From Methylococcales bacterium (GTDB lineage Bacteria; Pseudomonadota; Gammaproteobacteria; Methylococcales; Methylomonadaceae): a stretch of DNA of 62,845 nt. Positions 24,770 to 33,177 of this stretch are shown piece after piece (positions within the stretch are counted from its first letter, which is position 1; every line of letters starts with the position of its first letter). Under the pieces are notes generated by a model. It did not search any database. It saw nothing but the letters and a program-made list of their open reading frames with translations, and was not told where the DNA came from. The stretch is taken from contig JAPLRR010000028.1 of assembly GCA_026399075.1 (NCBI GenBank), positions 1 to 62,845 of the forward strand, in the 5' to 3' direction. The position numbers and the translations under genes are program-made.

Positions 24770-25714
24770 TCAAGCTTGATGCCGCATATATTTATCTACT
24801 CCCGTTTCAATTACCACGGGTTTTTGTTGTTCAACCAAATCTTGACGCACTAAGTACTTTGCAACCCTACTTATCTTTGGCAGGCTATCCTGATGATCCA
24901 AATATTTGGCAACTCCTGTTGGCCCTGACTGTATAGCTGGCTTCTTAACCTGTGTTGCTGCTATTGCGGCCTGTCTAGCCATATATTTAGCAACTCTACT
25001 TGGCTGTGGAAGGCTTGCTTGTAACTGCAAATACTTTGCTACGCCAGTAACTTCAACTTCAACTTGTTTTACTTGTAATGCCGCTAAAGCTGATTGTTTT
25101 GCTAAATATTTTGCAACCCTACTTGGCTGCGGCAAACTGTCTTGTATTTGCAGATATTTTGCTACACCTGTTACTTCAATGCTTTTAACTGCGGTTCGGA
25201 TTTCTTTAGCTTGAGCTTTATCCAATTGTGCCTGCTGGGCCAAATATTTAGCAACTCTACTTGGTTTTGGCAAGCTTTCTTGGTGCTTAAGATATTTTGC
25301 AACGCCACTTAAACCTGGTGCTTCTTTTTTGTTCTTTAAATATTTTTCAACACCAGTTTCTTCAATTTCCTTGATTGTCTGCTTATTTTGTTTTTCTGCT
25401 ATCGTTTGTCTCAGCAAATACTTAGCCACCCCACTAACCAAATGCTGTTCACTGTTTTCCAAATATCTGGCAACGCCACTAAGTGCTTTCACAGGCTCTT
25501 CAATTTCTTGCTCTTTTGCGAGAACCAATGCTTGCTCTTGCGCAACTTTGGTGTCCAAATATCGGGCCACTCCAGTTAAACCCGTTGGGTCTCTGGTGTA
25601 TACTGGATAAATAGCCTTAGCTTCTTCAATTTCCTCAACCTTAGGCCGTTTCATGAAAAAAAACAATCCTGCAACAGCAGGGAAAAACAAACCATTCAAG
25701 TTATTTTGGTTCAT
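24770..25714 (-). CDS. membrane-anchored protein with 13 TGVAKYL-type repeats
   Basis: A 314-residue protein with one N-terminal hydrophobic segment (LNGLFFPAVAGLFFF, about residues 6-20) followed by KRPK, so the rest probably faces the cytoplasm. The remainder holds 13 copies of a short motif [T/S][G/R]V[A/E/D][K/R]Y[L/M]. Four of them form doublets, TGVAKYLxxQxSLPxPS followed by RVAKYL, with a constant 16-residue spacing; the linkers are charged, Gln/Ala-rich and probably helical. I do not recognise the family. ATG 25714 lies one base after the stop of the neighbouring repeat gene, with GGGG as ribosome binding site. It ends the hps-phi-tkt operon, before a terminator. A scaffold or binding array for enzymes at the membrane is inferred. 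The motif might also bind a single small partner repeatedly. Confidence 0.85.
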   Translation of the reverse strand: MNQNNLNGLFFPAVAGLFFFMKRPKVEEIEEAKAIYPVYTRDPTGLTGVARYLDTKVAQEQALVLAKEQEIEEPVKALSGVARYLENSEQHLVSGVAKYLLRQTIAEKQNKQTIKEIEETGVEKYLKNKKEAPGLSGVAKYLKHQESLPKPSRVAKYLAQQAQLDKAQAKEIRTAVKSIEVTGVAKYLQIQDSLPQPSRVAKYLAKQSALAALQVKQVEVEVTGVAKYLQLQASLPQPSRVAKYMARQAAIAATQVKKPAIQSGPTGVAKYLDHQDSLPKISRVAKYLVRQDLVEQQKPVVIETGVDKYMRHQA

Positions 25715-25715
25715 A

Positions 25716-26414
25716 TCAACCCCGGTCACGCATGTACTTTTCAACTCCAGTTGCAGCCTTGTTTTCAGTTGCTTTTGGGGCAGCAGCTTGCTTTGCCATA
25801 TACTTAGCAACACCAGTTTTAACCGTTGCAGATTTGACATGTGCCTCAAGATACCGCGAAACACCAGTACCAGAAACCTTGTTCAAATACTTGGCTACAC
25901 CTGTGTTCAGTGCATAAGTTTTGTTGGCTGAGACAGTCGGTTTCTTCTGTTCTTTTGTTTTGGAGGTACATTTGCCGCTAGTTTTAAACAAATAAAACCC
26001 AGCACCTGCAAGGGCAAGCAAGCCAAGCAAATAATTTGAAAATGAGGAATCATCTTTAGCAGGTGAAGCGGCATTAACTACTTCTGATTTGTCTGAGTCG
26101 GCCTCTACTTCCTTTACGGATGCTTTTACTGAAACACTCGGCTTGTAATTGGTATCTTGATACAAAACTTCAGGTTGGAAATTAGCTGCCGGATATTTTG
26201 AGTCAACTTCTTGGCTTTCTGACACACTGGAAGAAGGCTTATGGGATGGCGGAACTACTTTTGTTGCTGAACCATTTTTCGCTATATAGTCGCTATCCTG
26301 ATAAAGCACTTCCGGCTGAAAGTCTGCGGCTGGATATTGTTGATCTGCACCCGCTGCGGTACTTGCTAGCAGCAATAACGCAAATGCACCTCTGGTCAAA
26401 TTATTCTTTTTCAC
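25716..26414 (-). CDS. exported/membrane protein with YPAADFQPEVLYQD and TGVAKYL repeats
   Basis: A 232-residue protein. The N-terminus is a signal peptide (NLTRGAFALLLLASTAAGA). It is followed by two copies of YPAA(D/N)FQPEVLYQD about 50 residues apart, a Ser/Lys-rich linker, a membrane segment (NYLLGLLALAGAGFYLF), a basic stretch and four C-terminal TGVAKYL-type motifs (TGVAKYL, TGVSRYL, TGVAKYM, TGVEKYM). This gives a periplasmic part and a cytoplasmic tail sharing its motif with the next gene. I do not recognise the family. I chose the GTG at 26414, which has AGGTG 6 bases upstream, rather than the GTG at 26423. It is coupled to the downstream repeat gene (1-base gap) and follows tkt by 123 bases. 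It may link periplasm and cytoplasmic membrane face. Confidence 0.82.
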   Translation of the reverse strand: MKKNNLTRGAFALLLLASTAAGADQQYPAADFQPEVLYQDSDYIAKNGSATKVVPPSHKPSSSVSESQEVDSKYPAANFQPEVLYQDTNYKPSVSVKASVKEVEADSDKSEVVNAASPAKDDSSFSNYLLGLLALAGAGFYLFKTSGKCTSKTKEQKKPTVSANKTYALNTGVAKYLNKVSGTGVSRYLEAHVKSATVKTGVAKYMAKQAAAPKATENKAATGVEKYMRDRG

Positions 26415-26445
26415 GTTGTTCACCTAAAAGTCGGAAGAAGTGGAT

Positions 26446-26492
26446 GAGACCCCGACATGATACTGCTAAGAGCATCTATAGGCTGGGGTCTC
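26446..26492 (-). promoter_or_regulatory. long-loop hairpin between tkt and the repeat-protein genes
   Basis: GAGACCCC (26446-26453) and GGGGTCTC (26485-26492) are perfect 8-base complements separated by 31 bases. They lie in the 123-base gap between the tkt stop and the repeat-protein start. There is no T-tract, so it is not a classic terminator. It might be an mRNA processing or stability element that sets repeat-protein levels relative to the enzymes. Confidence 0.4.
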
Positions 26493-26537
26493 TTTCCAAA
26501 TATAATGTGTGTAACTACCCTATATTTTATTTTAAAA

Positions 26538-28532
26538 CTAAAGTACTGCTTCTACGTTCTTGACTACGTTTTCAACGGTGAAGCCAAACTCTTTAAAAAG
26601 CAGACCTGCTGGAGCAGACTCGCCGAAACGGTCAAGCCCTACTATTTTACCGTTAGTCCCTACATACTTCCACCAACCATCAGTCACACCAGCTTCAACA
26701 GCAACGCGTTTAGTCACTGAGGAAGGTAACACTGATTCACGATATGCATCATCTTGAGCATCAAAGATGTTTGTGGAAGGCATAGATACTACGCGGATTT
26801 TCTTGCCATCAGCTTTTAATTGATCAGCCGCTTTCAATGCCAACTCAACTTCAGACCCAGTTGCAATGATTATTGCATCAGGTTGGCCATCACTGTCACT
26901 CAATATATAGCCACCACGTGAAATCGCATCAATTTGTTGTTGCGTACGAGGAATATGTGGCAAATTTTGACGTGAAAAAACCAGGATAGATGGGCCATGC
27001 TGACGTTCAAACGCTGCTTTCCAAGAAACCGTTGTTTCAACTGCATCACATGGACGCCAAACTTGAATATTTGGAATCAATCGCAATGTTGCAGTTTGTT
27101 CAATGGGCTGGTGGGTTGGGCCATCTTCCCCCAATCCGATAGAATCATGTGTATAAACAAATATTGAACGAATCTTCATTAAAGAAGCCATTCGCAACGC
27201 ATTTCGGGCATACTCTGAAAACATTAGGAATGTTGCACCAAATGGAATTAACCCCCCATGTAATGCTATGCCATTCATTATCGCAGACATGCCGAATTCC
27301 CTTACGCCATAATTTACATAGTTGGCGTCCGGTTTATTGGCCCGCATTGGGCGATAAGTAGACCACTCCGTCATATTTGAGCAACCCAAATCAGCTGAGC
27401 CACCAAACATTTCTGGCAAAATCTTTGCAAAACCTTCTATTGCAGCCAATGATGACAATCGTGTGGCCGTCGTTTTTGCTTCAGCATTAACGGCGCTTAC
27501 AAAGGCATCGGCATCAGCTTGCCAATTTGCAGGCAAATCACCAGCCATTCGGCGTTGATATTCAGCCGCTAACTCAGGATGCGCTGCTTGATACTCAGCA
27601 AACTTTTCATTCCATTCACTTTCTGCTTTTGCGCCTTTAGCTTTGGCATCCCATCCTGCGTAAACATCTTCAGGAATTACAAAAGCCTCATGATCCCATC
27701 CCAAAGCCGCTTTAGTCAGATTAATTTCATCCTGACCAAGTGCTGCCCCGTGACAGGCATGGCTACCGGCTTTATTTGGCGAACCAAAACCAATGGTAGT
27801 TTTACAGCAAATCATGGTTGGCTTATCAGTCATGGCTTTTGCCATTTCTATTGCTTTGATCAAAGCTTGGGAATCATGTCCATCAACATCTGCAATCACA
27901 TGCCATCCATAAGCTTCAAAACGCATTGGGGTATTATCGGTAAACCAACCGTCTACATGCCCGTCAATGGAAATGCCATTATCATCCCAGAAAGCGATTA
28001 AATTACCTAAGCCTAGGGTTCCCGCTAAAGAACAAGCCTCATGAGAAATGCCTTCCATCAGACAACCATCACCCAAAAATACATACGTGTGGTGATCAAC
28101 AATTTTATGGCCGTCCCTATTGAACTGAGCTGCCAATGCTTTTTCAGCAATCGCCATTCCTACTGCATTTGTGATGCCTTGGCCTAATGGCCCAGTTGTA
28201 GTCTCAACGCCTGGGGCGTAGCCATATTCAGGATGGCCTGGGGTTTTTGAGTGCAATTGACGAAAGTTTTTAAGCTCTTCGATTGGCAAGTCATAGCCAG
28301 TCAAGTGCAACAAGGAATATATCAACATCGATCCATGACCATTCGACAATACGAATCGGTCACGATTTGACCATTGTGGATTGGTCGGATTGTGGCGTAA
28401 AAAGCTGTTCCACAATACTTCAGCGATATCCGCCATCCCCATTGGTGCACCTGGATGTCCAGAGTTTGCTTTTTGTACGGCATCCATGCTCAAAGCGCGT
28501 ATGGCGTTCGCTAATTCTCGGCGCGAAGTCAT
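26538..28532 (-). CDS. tkt: transketolase
   Basis: A 664-residue transketolase that transfers two-carbon units with thiamine diphosphate in the RuMP rearrangement phase. Features: [40 protein letters not shown], the ThDP motif [13 protein letters not shown] to WDDN, and [15 protein letters not shown] with [16 protein letters not shown] in the pyrimidine-binding half. I chose ATG 28532, preceded by AAGGAG at a 6-base distance, rather than an upstream start. It follows phi by 131 bases, with a hairpin in the gap, and continues into the repeat-protein genes. Confidence 0.96.
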   Translation of the reverse strand: MTSRRELANAIRALSMDAVQKANSGHPGAPMGMADIAEVLWNSFLRHNPTNPQWSNRDRFVLSNGHGSMLIYSLLHLTGYDLPIEELKNFRQLHSKTPGHPEYGYAPGVETTTGPLGQGITNAVGMAIAEKALAAQFNRDGHKIVDHHTYVFLGDGCLMEGISHEACSLAGTLGLGNLIAFWDDNGISIDGHVDGWFTDNTPMRFEAYGWHVIADVDGHDSQALIKAIEMAKAMTDKPTMICCKTTIGFGSPNKAGSHACHGAALGQDEINLTKAALGWDHEAFVIPEDVYAGWDAKAKGAKAESEWNEKFAEYQAAHPELAAEYQRRMAGDLPANWQADADAFVSAVNAEAKTTATRLSSLAAIEGFAKILPEMFGGSADLGCSNMTEWSTYRPMRANKPDANYVNYGVREFGMSAIMNGIALHGGLIPFGATFLMFSEYARNALRMASLMKIRSIFVYTHDSIGLGEDGPTHQPIEQTATLRLIPNIQVWRPCDAVETTVSWKAAFERQHGPSILVFSRQNLPHIPRTQQQIDAISRGGYILSDSDGQPDAIIIATGSEVELALKAADQLKADGKKIRVVSMPSTNIFDAQDDAYRESVLPSSVTKRVAVEAGVTDGWWKYVGTNGKIVGLDRFGESAPAGLLFKEFGFTVENVVKNVEAVL

Positions 28533-28631
28533 ATTGATCTCCTTACTATTTTTATAATTTACGTGTAGTGACGTCAATCAGCGCTGATTTGGTCACGAAA
28601 TGGTGTTTGACACTTATCATCCAACAAAATC

Positions 28632-28656
28632 AGAACGAGTGGAAACCACTCGTTCT
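28632..28656 (-). terminator. hairpin between phi and tkt, possible attenuator
   Basis: AGAACGAGTGG and CCACTCGTTCT form a perfect 11-bp stem with a 3-base AAA loop, 7 bases after the phi stop codon. On the minus strand the downstream sequence is GATTTTG, only a short T run. It would reduce transcription or protect the 3' end of an abundant hps-phi mRNA while allowing some read-through to tkt. The structure is clear; the effect is inferred. Confidence 0.75.
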
Positions 28657-28663
28657 TTTGACG

Positions 28664-29197
28664 TTACTCTAAATTAGCGTGTCTTTCTCTCATGACTTCT
28701 TCAGCAATTCCCTTCTCATGAATGACATGGGAAATTGTTGCTTCCAAAAATAATAATGTAGAAAGTTCAAACACAGTACCCATTGGCATACCCAAAACTT
28801 TACCATAAAGTTCTGACTTGCCTATTTGAAACACTGCATCTGCCATGTCGCCAATCGTTGAATCACTTTTTGCCGAGATCAACACGATGTTAGCGCCTAC
28901 TTTTTTAGCGCTTTTAGTGAATGCTATCAGTTGCTCCGTCTCTCCAGAACCGGAGATAATAATCAAAAGATCACCGTTTTTAATGCTTGGCGTAACGATT
29001 TCACCAACAACACTCACGTCATAACCGCCGTGTACCAGCCTCATCGCAAAAAAGTTACCAACTAGCTTAGAGCGGCCAGCTCCTGCGATAAATATCCGTT
29101 TGGCGTTATCGAGCAATCCAGTCAGCTTAACATCATACGAATCATCTGTTGCTTCAAGGATGCCTGAAATCTTTTCTATGATAAGTTGCTGATGCAT
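28664..29197 (-). CDS. hxlB: 6-phospho-3-hexuloisomerase
   Basis: A 177-residue SIS-domain protein that converts hexulose 6-phosphate to fructose 6-phosphate, the second RuMP fixation step. Family features: KRIFIAGAGRSKLVGNFFAM, RLVHGGYDVSVVGEIVTPSI, LLIIISGSGETEQLIAFTKS and LGMPMGTVFELSTLLFLEAT. The gene begins two bases after hps ends, as in most RuMP operons. A perfect hairpin follows it. Length and sequence are normal, so the enzyme should be active. Confidence 0.96.
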   Translation of the reverse strand: MHQQLIIEKISGILEATDDSYDVKLTGLLDNAKRIFIAGAGRSKLVGNFFAMRLVHGGYDVSVVGEIVTPSIKNGDLLIIISGSGETEQLIAFTKSAKKVGANIVLISAKSDSTIGDMADAVFQIGKSELYGKVLGMPMGTVFELSTLLFLEATISHVIHEKGIAEEVMRERHANLE

Positions 29198-29199
29198 AA

Positions 29200-29841
29200 T
29201 TATACAGCGTCAACTAATTCGCGAATTTCACGGGCTGCATCAGCAGGAGAAGCTGCGCCATAAATAGCAGCGCCAACCACGATGATGTTTGCACCGGCTC
29301 TAACAACATCTTGTACAGTTGAAGCCTTAATACCGCCAGCAACTGAAATTCTGACTGGCAATCCTAATGCCGCGATGTCATTCAAATCTGAAAATGGTGT
29401 GTGGCCAGCTGCTTGTGCATCAAGACCAGTATGGATACCCATGATTTGGGCACCGGCTTCACAAGAAGCGATTGCACATGCAACTTTGTCTTCAACGTTG
29501 ATCAAGTCGATTTGTGCTTCAGCTCCGTGAGCATTCGCCGCTTTAATTACACCGCTAATTGTCGCCAAACCTGATACACCCAGTACGGTAACAATGTCAG
29601 CACCAGCTGCATAAAATGGCGTGGCTTCGTATTCACCAGCGTCCATTGTTTTTAAATCGACTAACAATAATTTTTCTGGAAATCTTGCTCTCAGCTCTGT
29701 TACCAGATTGATGCCATTGTGTTTAATGCAGGGAGTACCGATTTCAAAAATATCAACGTGCGGAGCTACTAAAGTAGCCAGCGCAACAGTTGCGTCGAAA
29801 TCAAGTGAATCTAATGCCATTTGAATTAATGGTTTTGCCAT
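29200..29841 (-). CDS. hxlA: 3-hexulose-6-phosphate synthase
   Basis: A 213-residue (beta/alpha)8 enzyme of the orotidine-monophosphate decarboxylase superfamily that adds formaldehyde to ribulose 5-phosphate, the key step of formaldehyde assimilation. Features: PLIQMALDSLDFDATVALAT, FEIGTPCIKHNGINLVTELR, LLVDLKTMDAGEYEATPFYA, with the D-x-K-x-x-D catalytic motif (DLKTMD), and SVAGGIKASTVQDVVRAGAN. TTCGGAG lies upstream. Codon use looks like that of a highly expressed gene. It is the first gene of the operon and has a good promoter upstream. Confidence 0.97.
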   Translation of the reverse strand: MAKPLIQMALDSLDFDATVALATLVAPHVDIFEIGTPCIKHNGINLVTELRARFPEKLLLVDLKTMDAGEYEATPFYAAGADIVTVLGVSGLATISGVIKAANAHGAEAQIDLINVEDKVACAIASCEAGAQIMGIHTGLDAQAAGHTPFSDLNDIAALGLPVRISVAGGIKASTVQDVVRAGANIIVVGAAIYGAASPADAAREIRELVDAV

Positions 29842-29905
29842 GATATGTGCTCCGAAGGGTTATATTAATAGTTATAGTTGGTTACATACTTGTTTTGCGG
29901 ACATA

Positions 29906-29935
29906 ACTGTAAAGTAGAATGGGGACTTATGTCAA
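29906..29935 (-). promoter_or_regulatory. predicted promoter of the hps operon
   Basis: On the minus strand a perfect -35 TTGACA (29935-29930) is followed after 18 bases by TACAGT (29911-29906), a fair -10. Transcription would start around 29900, about 60 bases before the hps ATG. A strong consensus -35 fits the expected high expression. Just upstream, 29939-29956 contains overlapping repeats of ATGATCA, a possible regulator site. Confidence 0.6.
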
Positions 29936-30448
29936 TGGCAAATGATCAATGATCAATGCCCAGTGCAACACCTTTGCCGTAAGCATTTAAAACAACCCTA
30001 ATAAACAAATAGTTACAAACGAACCCAGTCTTTTCACGGTATTTTATGCCCCCCCATACCAAGCCTAGATTTGTAACCAACAGCTCTCTAATGACCGCAT
30101 CTTTTTAGGCCAATACCCCCAATCAACTGGTTTTGTATTGCTTGCCCAATCCGCCGAATAAATTATATTTTCTAAAAGCCGAGGCAAAAAACTCCCCCTC
30201 CCAAGGCTTTTCTACCTGGTTTCAACCCTAGTACAATTTATTTTCTTGCCACGACAATCAATCCACATTCAGCATATAAGTTCGTCCCGGCTCTGCTCAT
30301 CGGCATTTTGTAGGCTCTCGCCCACAATGGGCATTTTAGGTTTTTTATCAAATTTCGCCAATTAAGTAACCACACTCTTTAAGCAATTGCTTGGTTCTGA
30401 TGTTATACAACGGCTAGTCTTTAACCAAAACCAAGGCAACTCGTGGCA
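29936..30448. other. intergenic region upstream of the hps operon
   Basis: About 510 bases separate the hps promoter from the end of tatD. I find no ORF that resembles a gene in either strand. The only structure noted is the ATGATCAATGATCA repeat at about 29942-29955 next to the promoter. Length and position make this a plausible place for regulator binding sites or a small RNA, but I cannot support a specific one. Confidence 0.4.
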
Positions 30449-31213
30449 TTAAAATAAGGCGTTATAATTTTCAGTTGATAATTCAGCGGTTTTACTGATG
30501 GATATGCCGCGCAATATGGCAATTTGTTCTGCCACATAACGCACATAAGTTGGATAATTCGGCCTACCCCGAAAGGGTACTGGCGCCAAATAAGGTGAAT
30601 CTGTTTCAATTAAAAACCGATCTGCAGGTACTTTTTTCGCAACTTCTTTTATTTCTGATGCACTGTTAAATGTGATTATGCCGGAAAAGGAAATATAAAA
30701 ATTCATTTCCAATGCCTTTTTTGCAAACTCCCAGTTTTCAGTGAAACAGTGGATCACACCACCCACTTCACCTGCATTTTCTTCATTCAAGATACGCAAG
30801 GTATCTTCTTGGGCTGCACGCGTATGAATAATAAGTGGTTTTTTTAACTCTTTTGCAGCTCTAATATGCGCCCTGAAGCGGTCATGCTGCCAGCTTAGAT
30901 CACCCTCACTTCGGAAATAATCCAGCCCTGTCTCCCCTATCCCGACAACCTTTCCGTTCTGCCCCAACTCAATAAGCTCGTTGACACTTGGTTCGTAACA
31001 TTCTTGAACATTTGGGTGTACCCCGACAGTCACTGAAATTTGTTGGTAAGCCGCCACAAGATCCAGCATAGCCGGATAGGATTCCAAATCTATTGCAATG
31101 CATAACAAATGCTCAAGGCCACTTGCCGCTGCCTCTTGCATAAAGAGGGAAAAATCATTTTGGTAAGGTTTTAGATCAATCCGATCCAAGTGGCAATGCG
31201 AGTCTATCAACAT
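30449..31213 (-). CDS. TatD-family metal-dependent hydrolase
   Basis: A 254-residue TIM-barrel protein of the TatD/YcfH family, putative metal-dependent DNases. Visible: the N-terminal metal motif SHCHLDRI, IGETGLDYFR, KPLIIHTRAAQEDTLRILNE, GVIHCFTENW and FLIETDSPYLAPVPFRGRPN, which contain the metal-binding His, Glu and Asp residues. This gene regularly follows holB and pilZ in gammaproteobacteria, as here (ycfH position). It ends the minus-strand fab-tmk-holB cluster. Confidence 0.92.
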   Translation of the reverse strand: MLIDSHCHLDRIDLKPYQNDFSLFMQEAAASGLEHLLCIAIDLESYPAMLDLVAAYQQISVTVGVHPNVQECYEPSVNELIELGQNGKVVGIGETGLDYFRSEGDLSWQHDRFRAHIRAAKELKKPLIIHTRAAQEDTLRILNEENAGEVGGVIHCFTENWEFAKKALEMNFYISFSGIITFNSASEIKEVAKKVPADRFLIETDSPYLAPVPFRGRPNYPTYVRYVAEQIAILRGISISKTAELSTENYNALF

Positions 31214-31223
31214 AAATTGTGGG

Positions 31224-31574
31224 TCACATGGTATGGGTCAAACGGTCGGAATCTAAAGCGCCGGCCAAATAAGTTTCTATTTTATTACGTGCCAGGCCAT
31301 TGTCCTGCCCGCTAAACTGCACCCCAATCCCACTGGACCTATAATTCCCTGAGCGTGCAGGAGTTTTCCAAATTATTTTACCGACAATCGGTAGCTTTTC
31401 GATCTCTTCCATTAAGTTCAATAAAATAAAAATTTCCTGCCCCATTTCATAATCACGATTTGTCGGGATAAACAACCCCCCATTAACGACAAAAGGCATA
31501 TATGCGGCATACAGGGCACTTTTATCCTTAATGGTAAGTGTCAATATTCCTTGTCTGGGTGGTGATTCTGCCAT
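31224..31574 (-). CDS. PilZ-domain protein
   Basis: A 116-residue single-domain PilZ protein. In the usual position between holB and tatD it corresponds to PilZ of type IV pilus biogenesis (the Pseudomonas gene order). The core ESPPRQGILTLTIKDKSALY, VNGGLFIPTNRDYEMGQEIF, KLPIVGKIIWKTP and GIGVQFSG is seen. The c-di-GMP-binding RxxxR motif is not present, as in the founding pilus-assembly PilZ, so it probably works by protein contact. It lies 2 bases after holB. Confidence 0.88.
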   Translation of the reverse strand: MAESPPRQGILTLTIKDKSALYAAYMPFVVNGGLFIPTNRDYEMGQEIFILLNLMEEIEKLPIVGKIIWKTPARSGNYRSSGIGVQFSGQDNGLARNKIETYLAGALDSDRLTHTM

Positions 31575-31576
31575 TG

Positions 31577-32557
31577 TTATTTGCTCAGATTAAGTTCTTG
31601 CCATTTTATTAAAATTTCTTCGAACATTGTATGTTTGTTAATTTGCGTATTAAACAACCGCCTACTCTGCAACAATAAATCATATAATAAATAGAGGCCT
31701 TTTATTTCCAGTTGTTCGGACAAGGGCGCCAATTGCTTATGTAGGTCTTGATTATACAAGCTATTATCTTTTAATTGAAAACTACATTTTATTAAGTCAA
31801 CGACCCAGGTGGTCATCCAAATTATCAAGGATGATTCCGGCAATTTATTCCAGTCTTCTGCCACGGCTAAGGGATGGACTTGCTGTTTGGCAATTGCCAT
31901 CCACGCTTTGAAACAGTCATTACGCAGATCTAACACACCCTCCCTCATGTAATCACAAGCCAACAAGGGTGACCCTTGGGCCAAAGCCAGCAACGCACCT
32001 GTGTCAGCATTACCAAGCTGCTGGCTTAGCCAAGCCGAGGCCGTTTCTTTGTCAGGATTTGCAATACTTAATTGCTGGCATCTGCTTACTATTGTTGCAG
32101 GTATTCGGCTCAGACTATCCGTGATCAATAATATGACCGTTCGCCCAGTAGGTTCTTCAAGACATTTAAGAAACGCATTTGCTGCGGCATTATTCATCGC
32201 ATCCGCTGGATAGACCATCACTACACGGAAGGATTCGTACTGGGGCTTCAGTGTCAAACGCGTTACCAAGCCACGTATTTGACCGATGGTAATTGATTTC
32301 CCTGGCTCTTCAGATGTAACCTGGATGAAGTCTGGGTGAGTTTTTGCATCCAACAACAAGCAGCTATTACAGTGGCCGCAACCCAATCCATCACTATTTA
32401 GCTTTGTGCATAACAGGGAATAAGCAAATTGGTGTGCCAAATGCACCTTACCAACCCCCTTATTTCCAATAATTAGCAGCGCCTGTGGAATCCGCTCTTG
32501 AGCCCTATAACTGCAAAGGCGTGCCCAAATTTTTTGCTGCCAAGGGTATATGCTCAT
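31577..32557 (-). CDS. holB: DNA polymerase III delta-prime subunit
   Basis: A 326-residue clamp-loader subunit. AAA+ features: IPQALLIIGNKGVGKVHLAH (P-loop), LGCGHCNSCLLLDAKTHPDF (zinc module), RVVMVYPADAMNNAAANAFL, CLEEPTGRTVILLITDS and SRCQQLSI (sensor/SRC motif). I chose the ATG at 32557, which overlaps the tmk stop in an ATGA; a longer frame from 32614 would lie inside tmk. The tmk-holB-pilZ-tatD order is standard for gammaproteobacteria. Confidence 0.92.
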   Translation of the reverse strand: MSIYPWQQKIWARLCSYRAQERIPQALLIIGNKGVGKVHLAHQFAYSLLCTKLNSDGLGCGHCNSCLLLDAKTHPDFIQVTSEEPGKSITIGQIRGLVTRLTLKPQYESFRVVMVYPADAMNNAAANAFLKCLEEPTGRTVILLITDSLSRIPATIVSRCQQLSIANPDKETASAWLSQQLGNADTGALLALAQGSPLLACDYMREGVLDLRNDCFKAWMAIAKQQVHPLAVAEDWNKLPESSLIIWMTTWVVDLIKCSFQLKDNSLYNQDLHKQLAPLSEQLEIKGLYLLYDLLLQSRRLFNTQINKHTMFEEILIKWQELNLSK

Positions 32558-33177
32558 CTTAACAAAGGACGCAGAACATCCATCAAGGCACGCTGGACAT
32601 CGTCTAACGGGCAATTGGCCTTAATCAGCTTGATACGTTCTGGATGCAGCTCCGCCTGCAACAAATAGGCCCGCCTAACATGCTCAAAAAAACTACTTTT
32701 TTCTGCCTCAAAGCGATCCAAAGCGCCTCGGATTTTAGCCCGTTGCAACCCGATTTCAACTGGCGCATCCAGTAACACAGTCAAATCGGGCTTTAAATTT
32801 CCCTGGACAAGATGCTCCAACCACTCAATAGTGCTAATACGCATATTGCGCCCACCACCTTGATAAGCATAAGTGGCATCTGTAAACCGATCACTGATAA
32901 CCCAAGCTCCCTTGGCTAGGGATGGTTCTATCACATGTTTGATGTGCTGGGCCCGGGCGGCAAAAACCAGCAATAATTCAGCATGTTCTGTAATGGCTTC
33001 ACTTCCAGTGTCCAATAACAAACGCCGTATTTTTTCTGCCAGTGCCGTCCCGCCTGGCTCGCGTGTCACCACAACGGAAATGTTATGCCGTTCTAAATAG
33101 TCCTTTATAAATGCCAAATTTGTGGTCTTACCGACACCCTCACCACCTTCCAACGTTATAAATTTGCCTCGGGTCAT
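32554..33177 (-). CDS. tmk: thymidylate kinase
   Basis: A 207-residue kinase that phosphorylates dTMP to dTDP. Features: FITLEGGEGVGKTTNLAFIK (P-loop), VVTREPGGTALAEKIR, the DR-x motif SDRFTDATYAYQGGGR and ALDRFEAEKSSFFEHVRRAY (lid region). It overlaps mltG upstream and holB downstream by 4 bases each, so the three are tightly coupled in translation. Confidence 0.95.
   Translation of the reverse strand: MTRGKFITLEGGEGVGKTTNLAFIKDYLERHNISVVVTREPGGTALAEKIRRLLLDTGSEAITEHAELLLVFAARAQHIKHVIEPSLAKGAWVISDRFTDATYAYQGGGRNMRISTIEWLEHLVQGNLKPDLTVLLDAPVEIGLQRAKIRGALDRFEAEKSSFFEHVRRAYLLQAELHPERIKLIKANCPLDDVQRALMDVLRPLLR

Noticed and set aside
24770..25630. Regular DNA repeats that could suggest a CRISPR array or tandem repeat element
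   Set aside because: The periodicity is explained by the protein motif TGVAKYL in one open frame; spacing is irregular at DNA level, codons vary, and no cas genes are present.
28533..28577. Longer tkt start at 28577
   Set aside because: The ATG at 28532 has AAGGAG at the correct distance and matches the family N-terminus; the extension covers that ribosome binding site.
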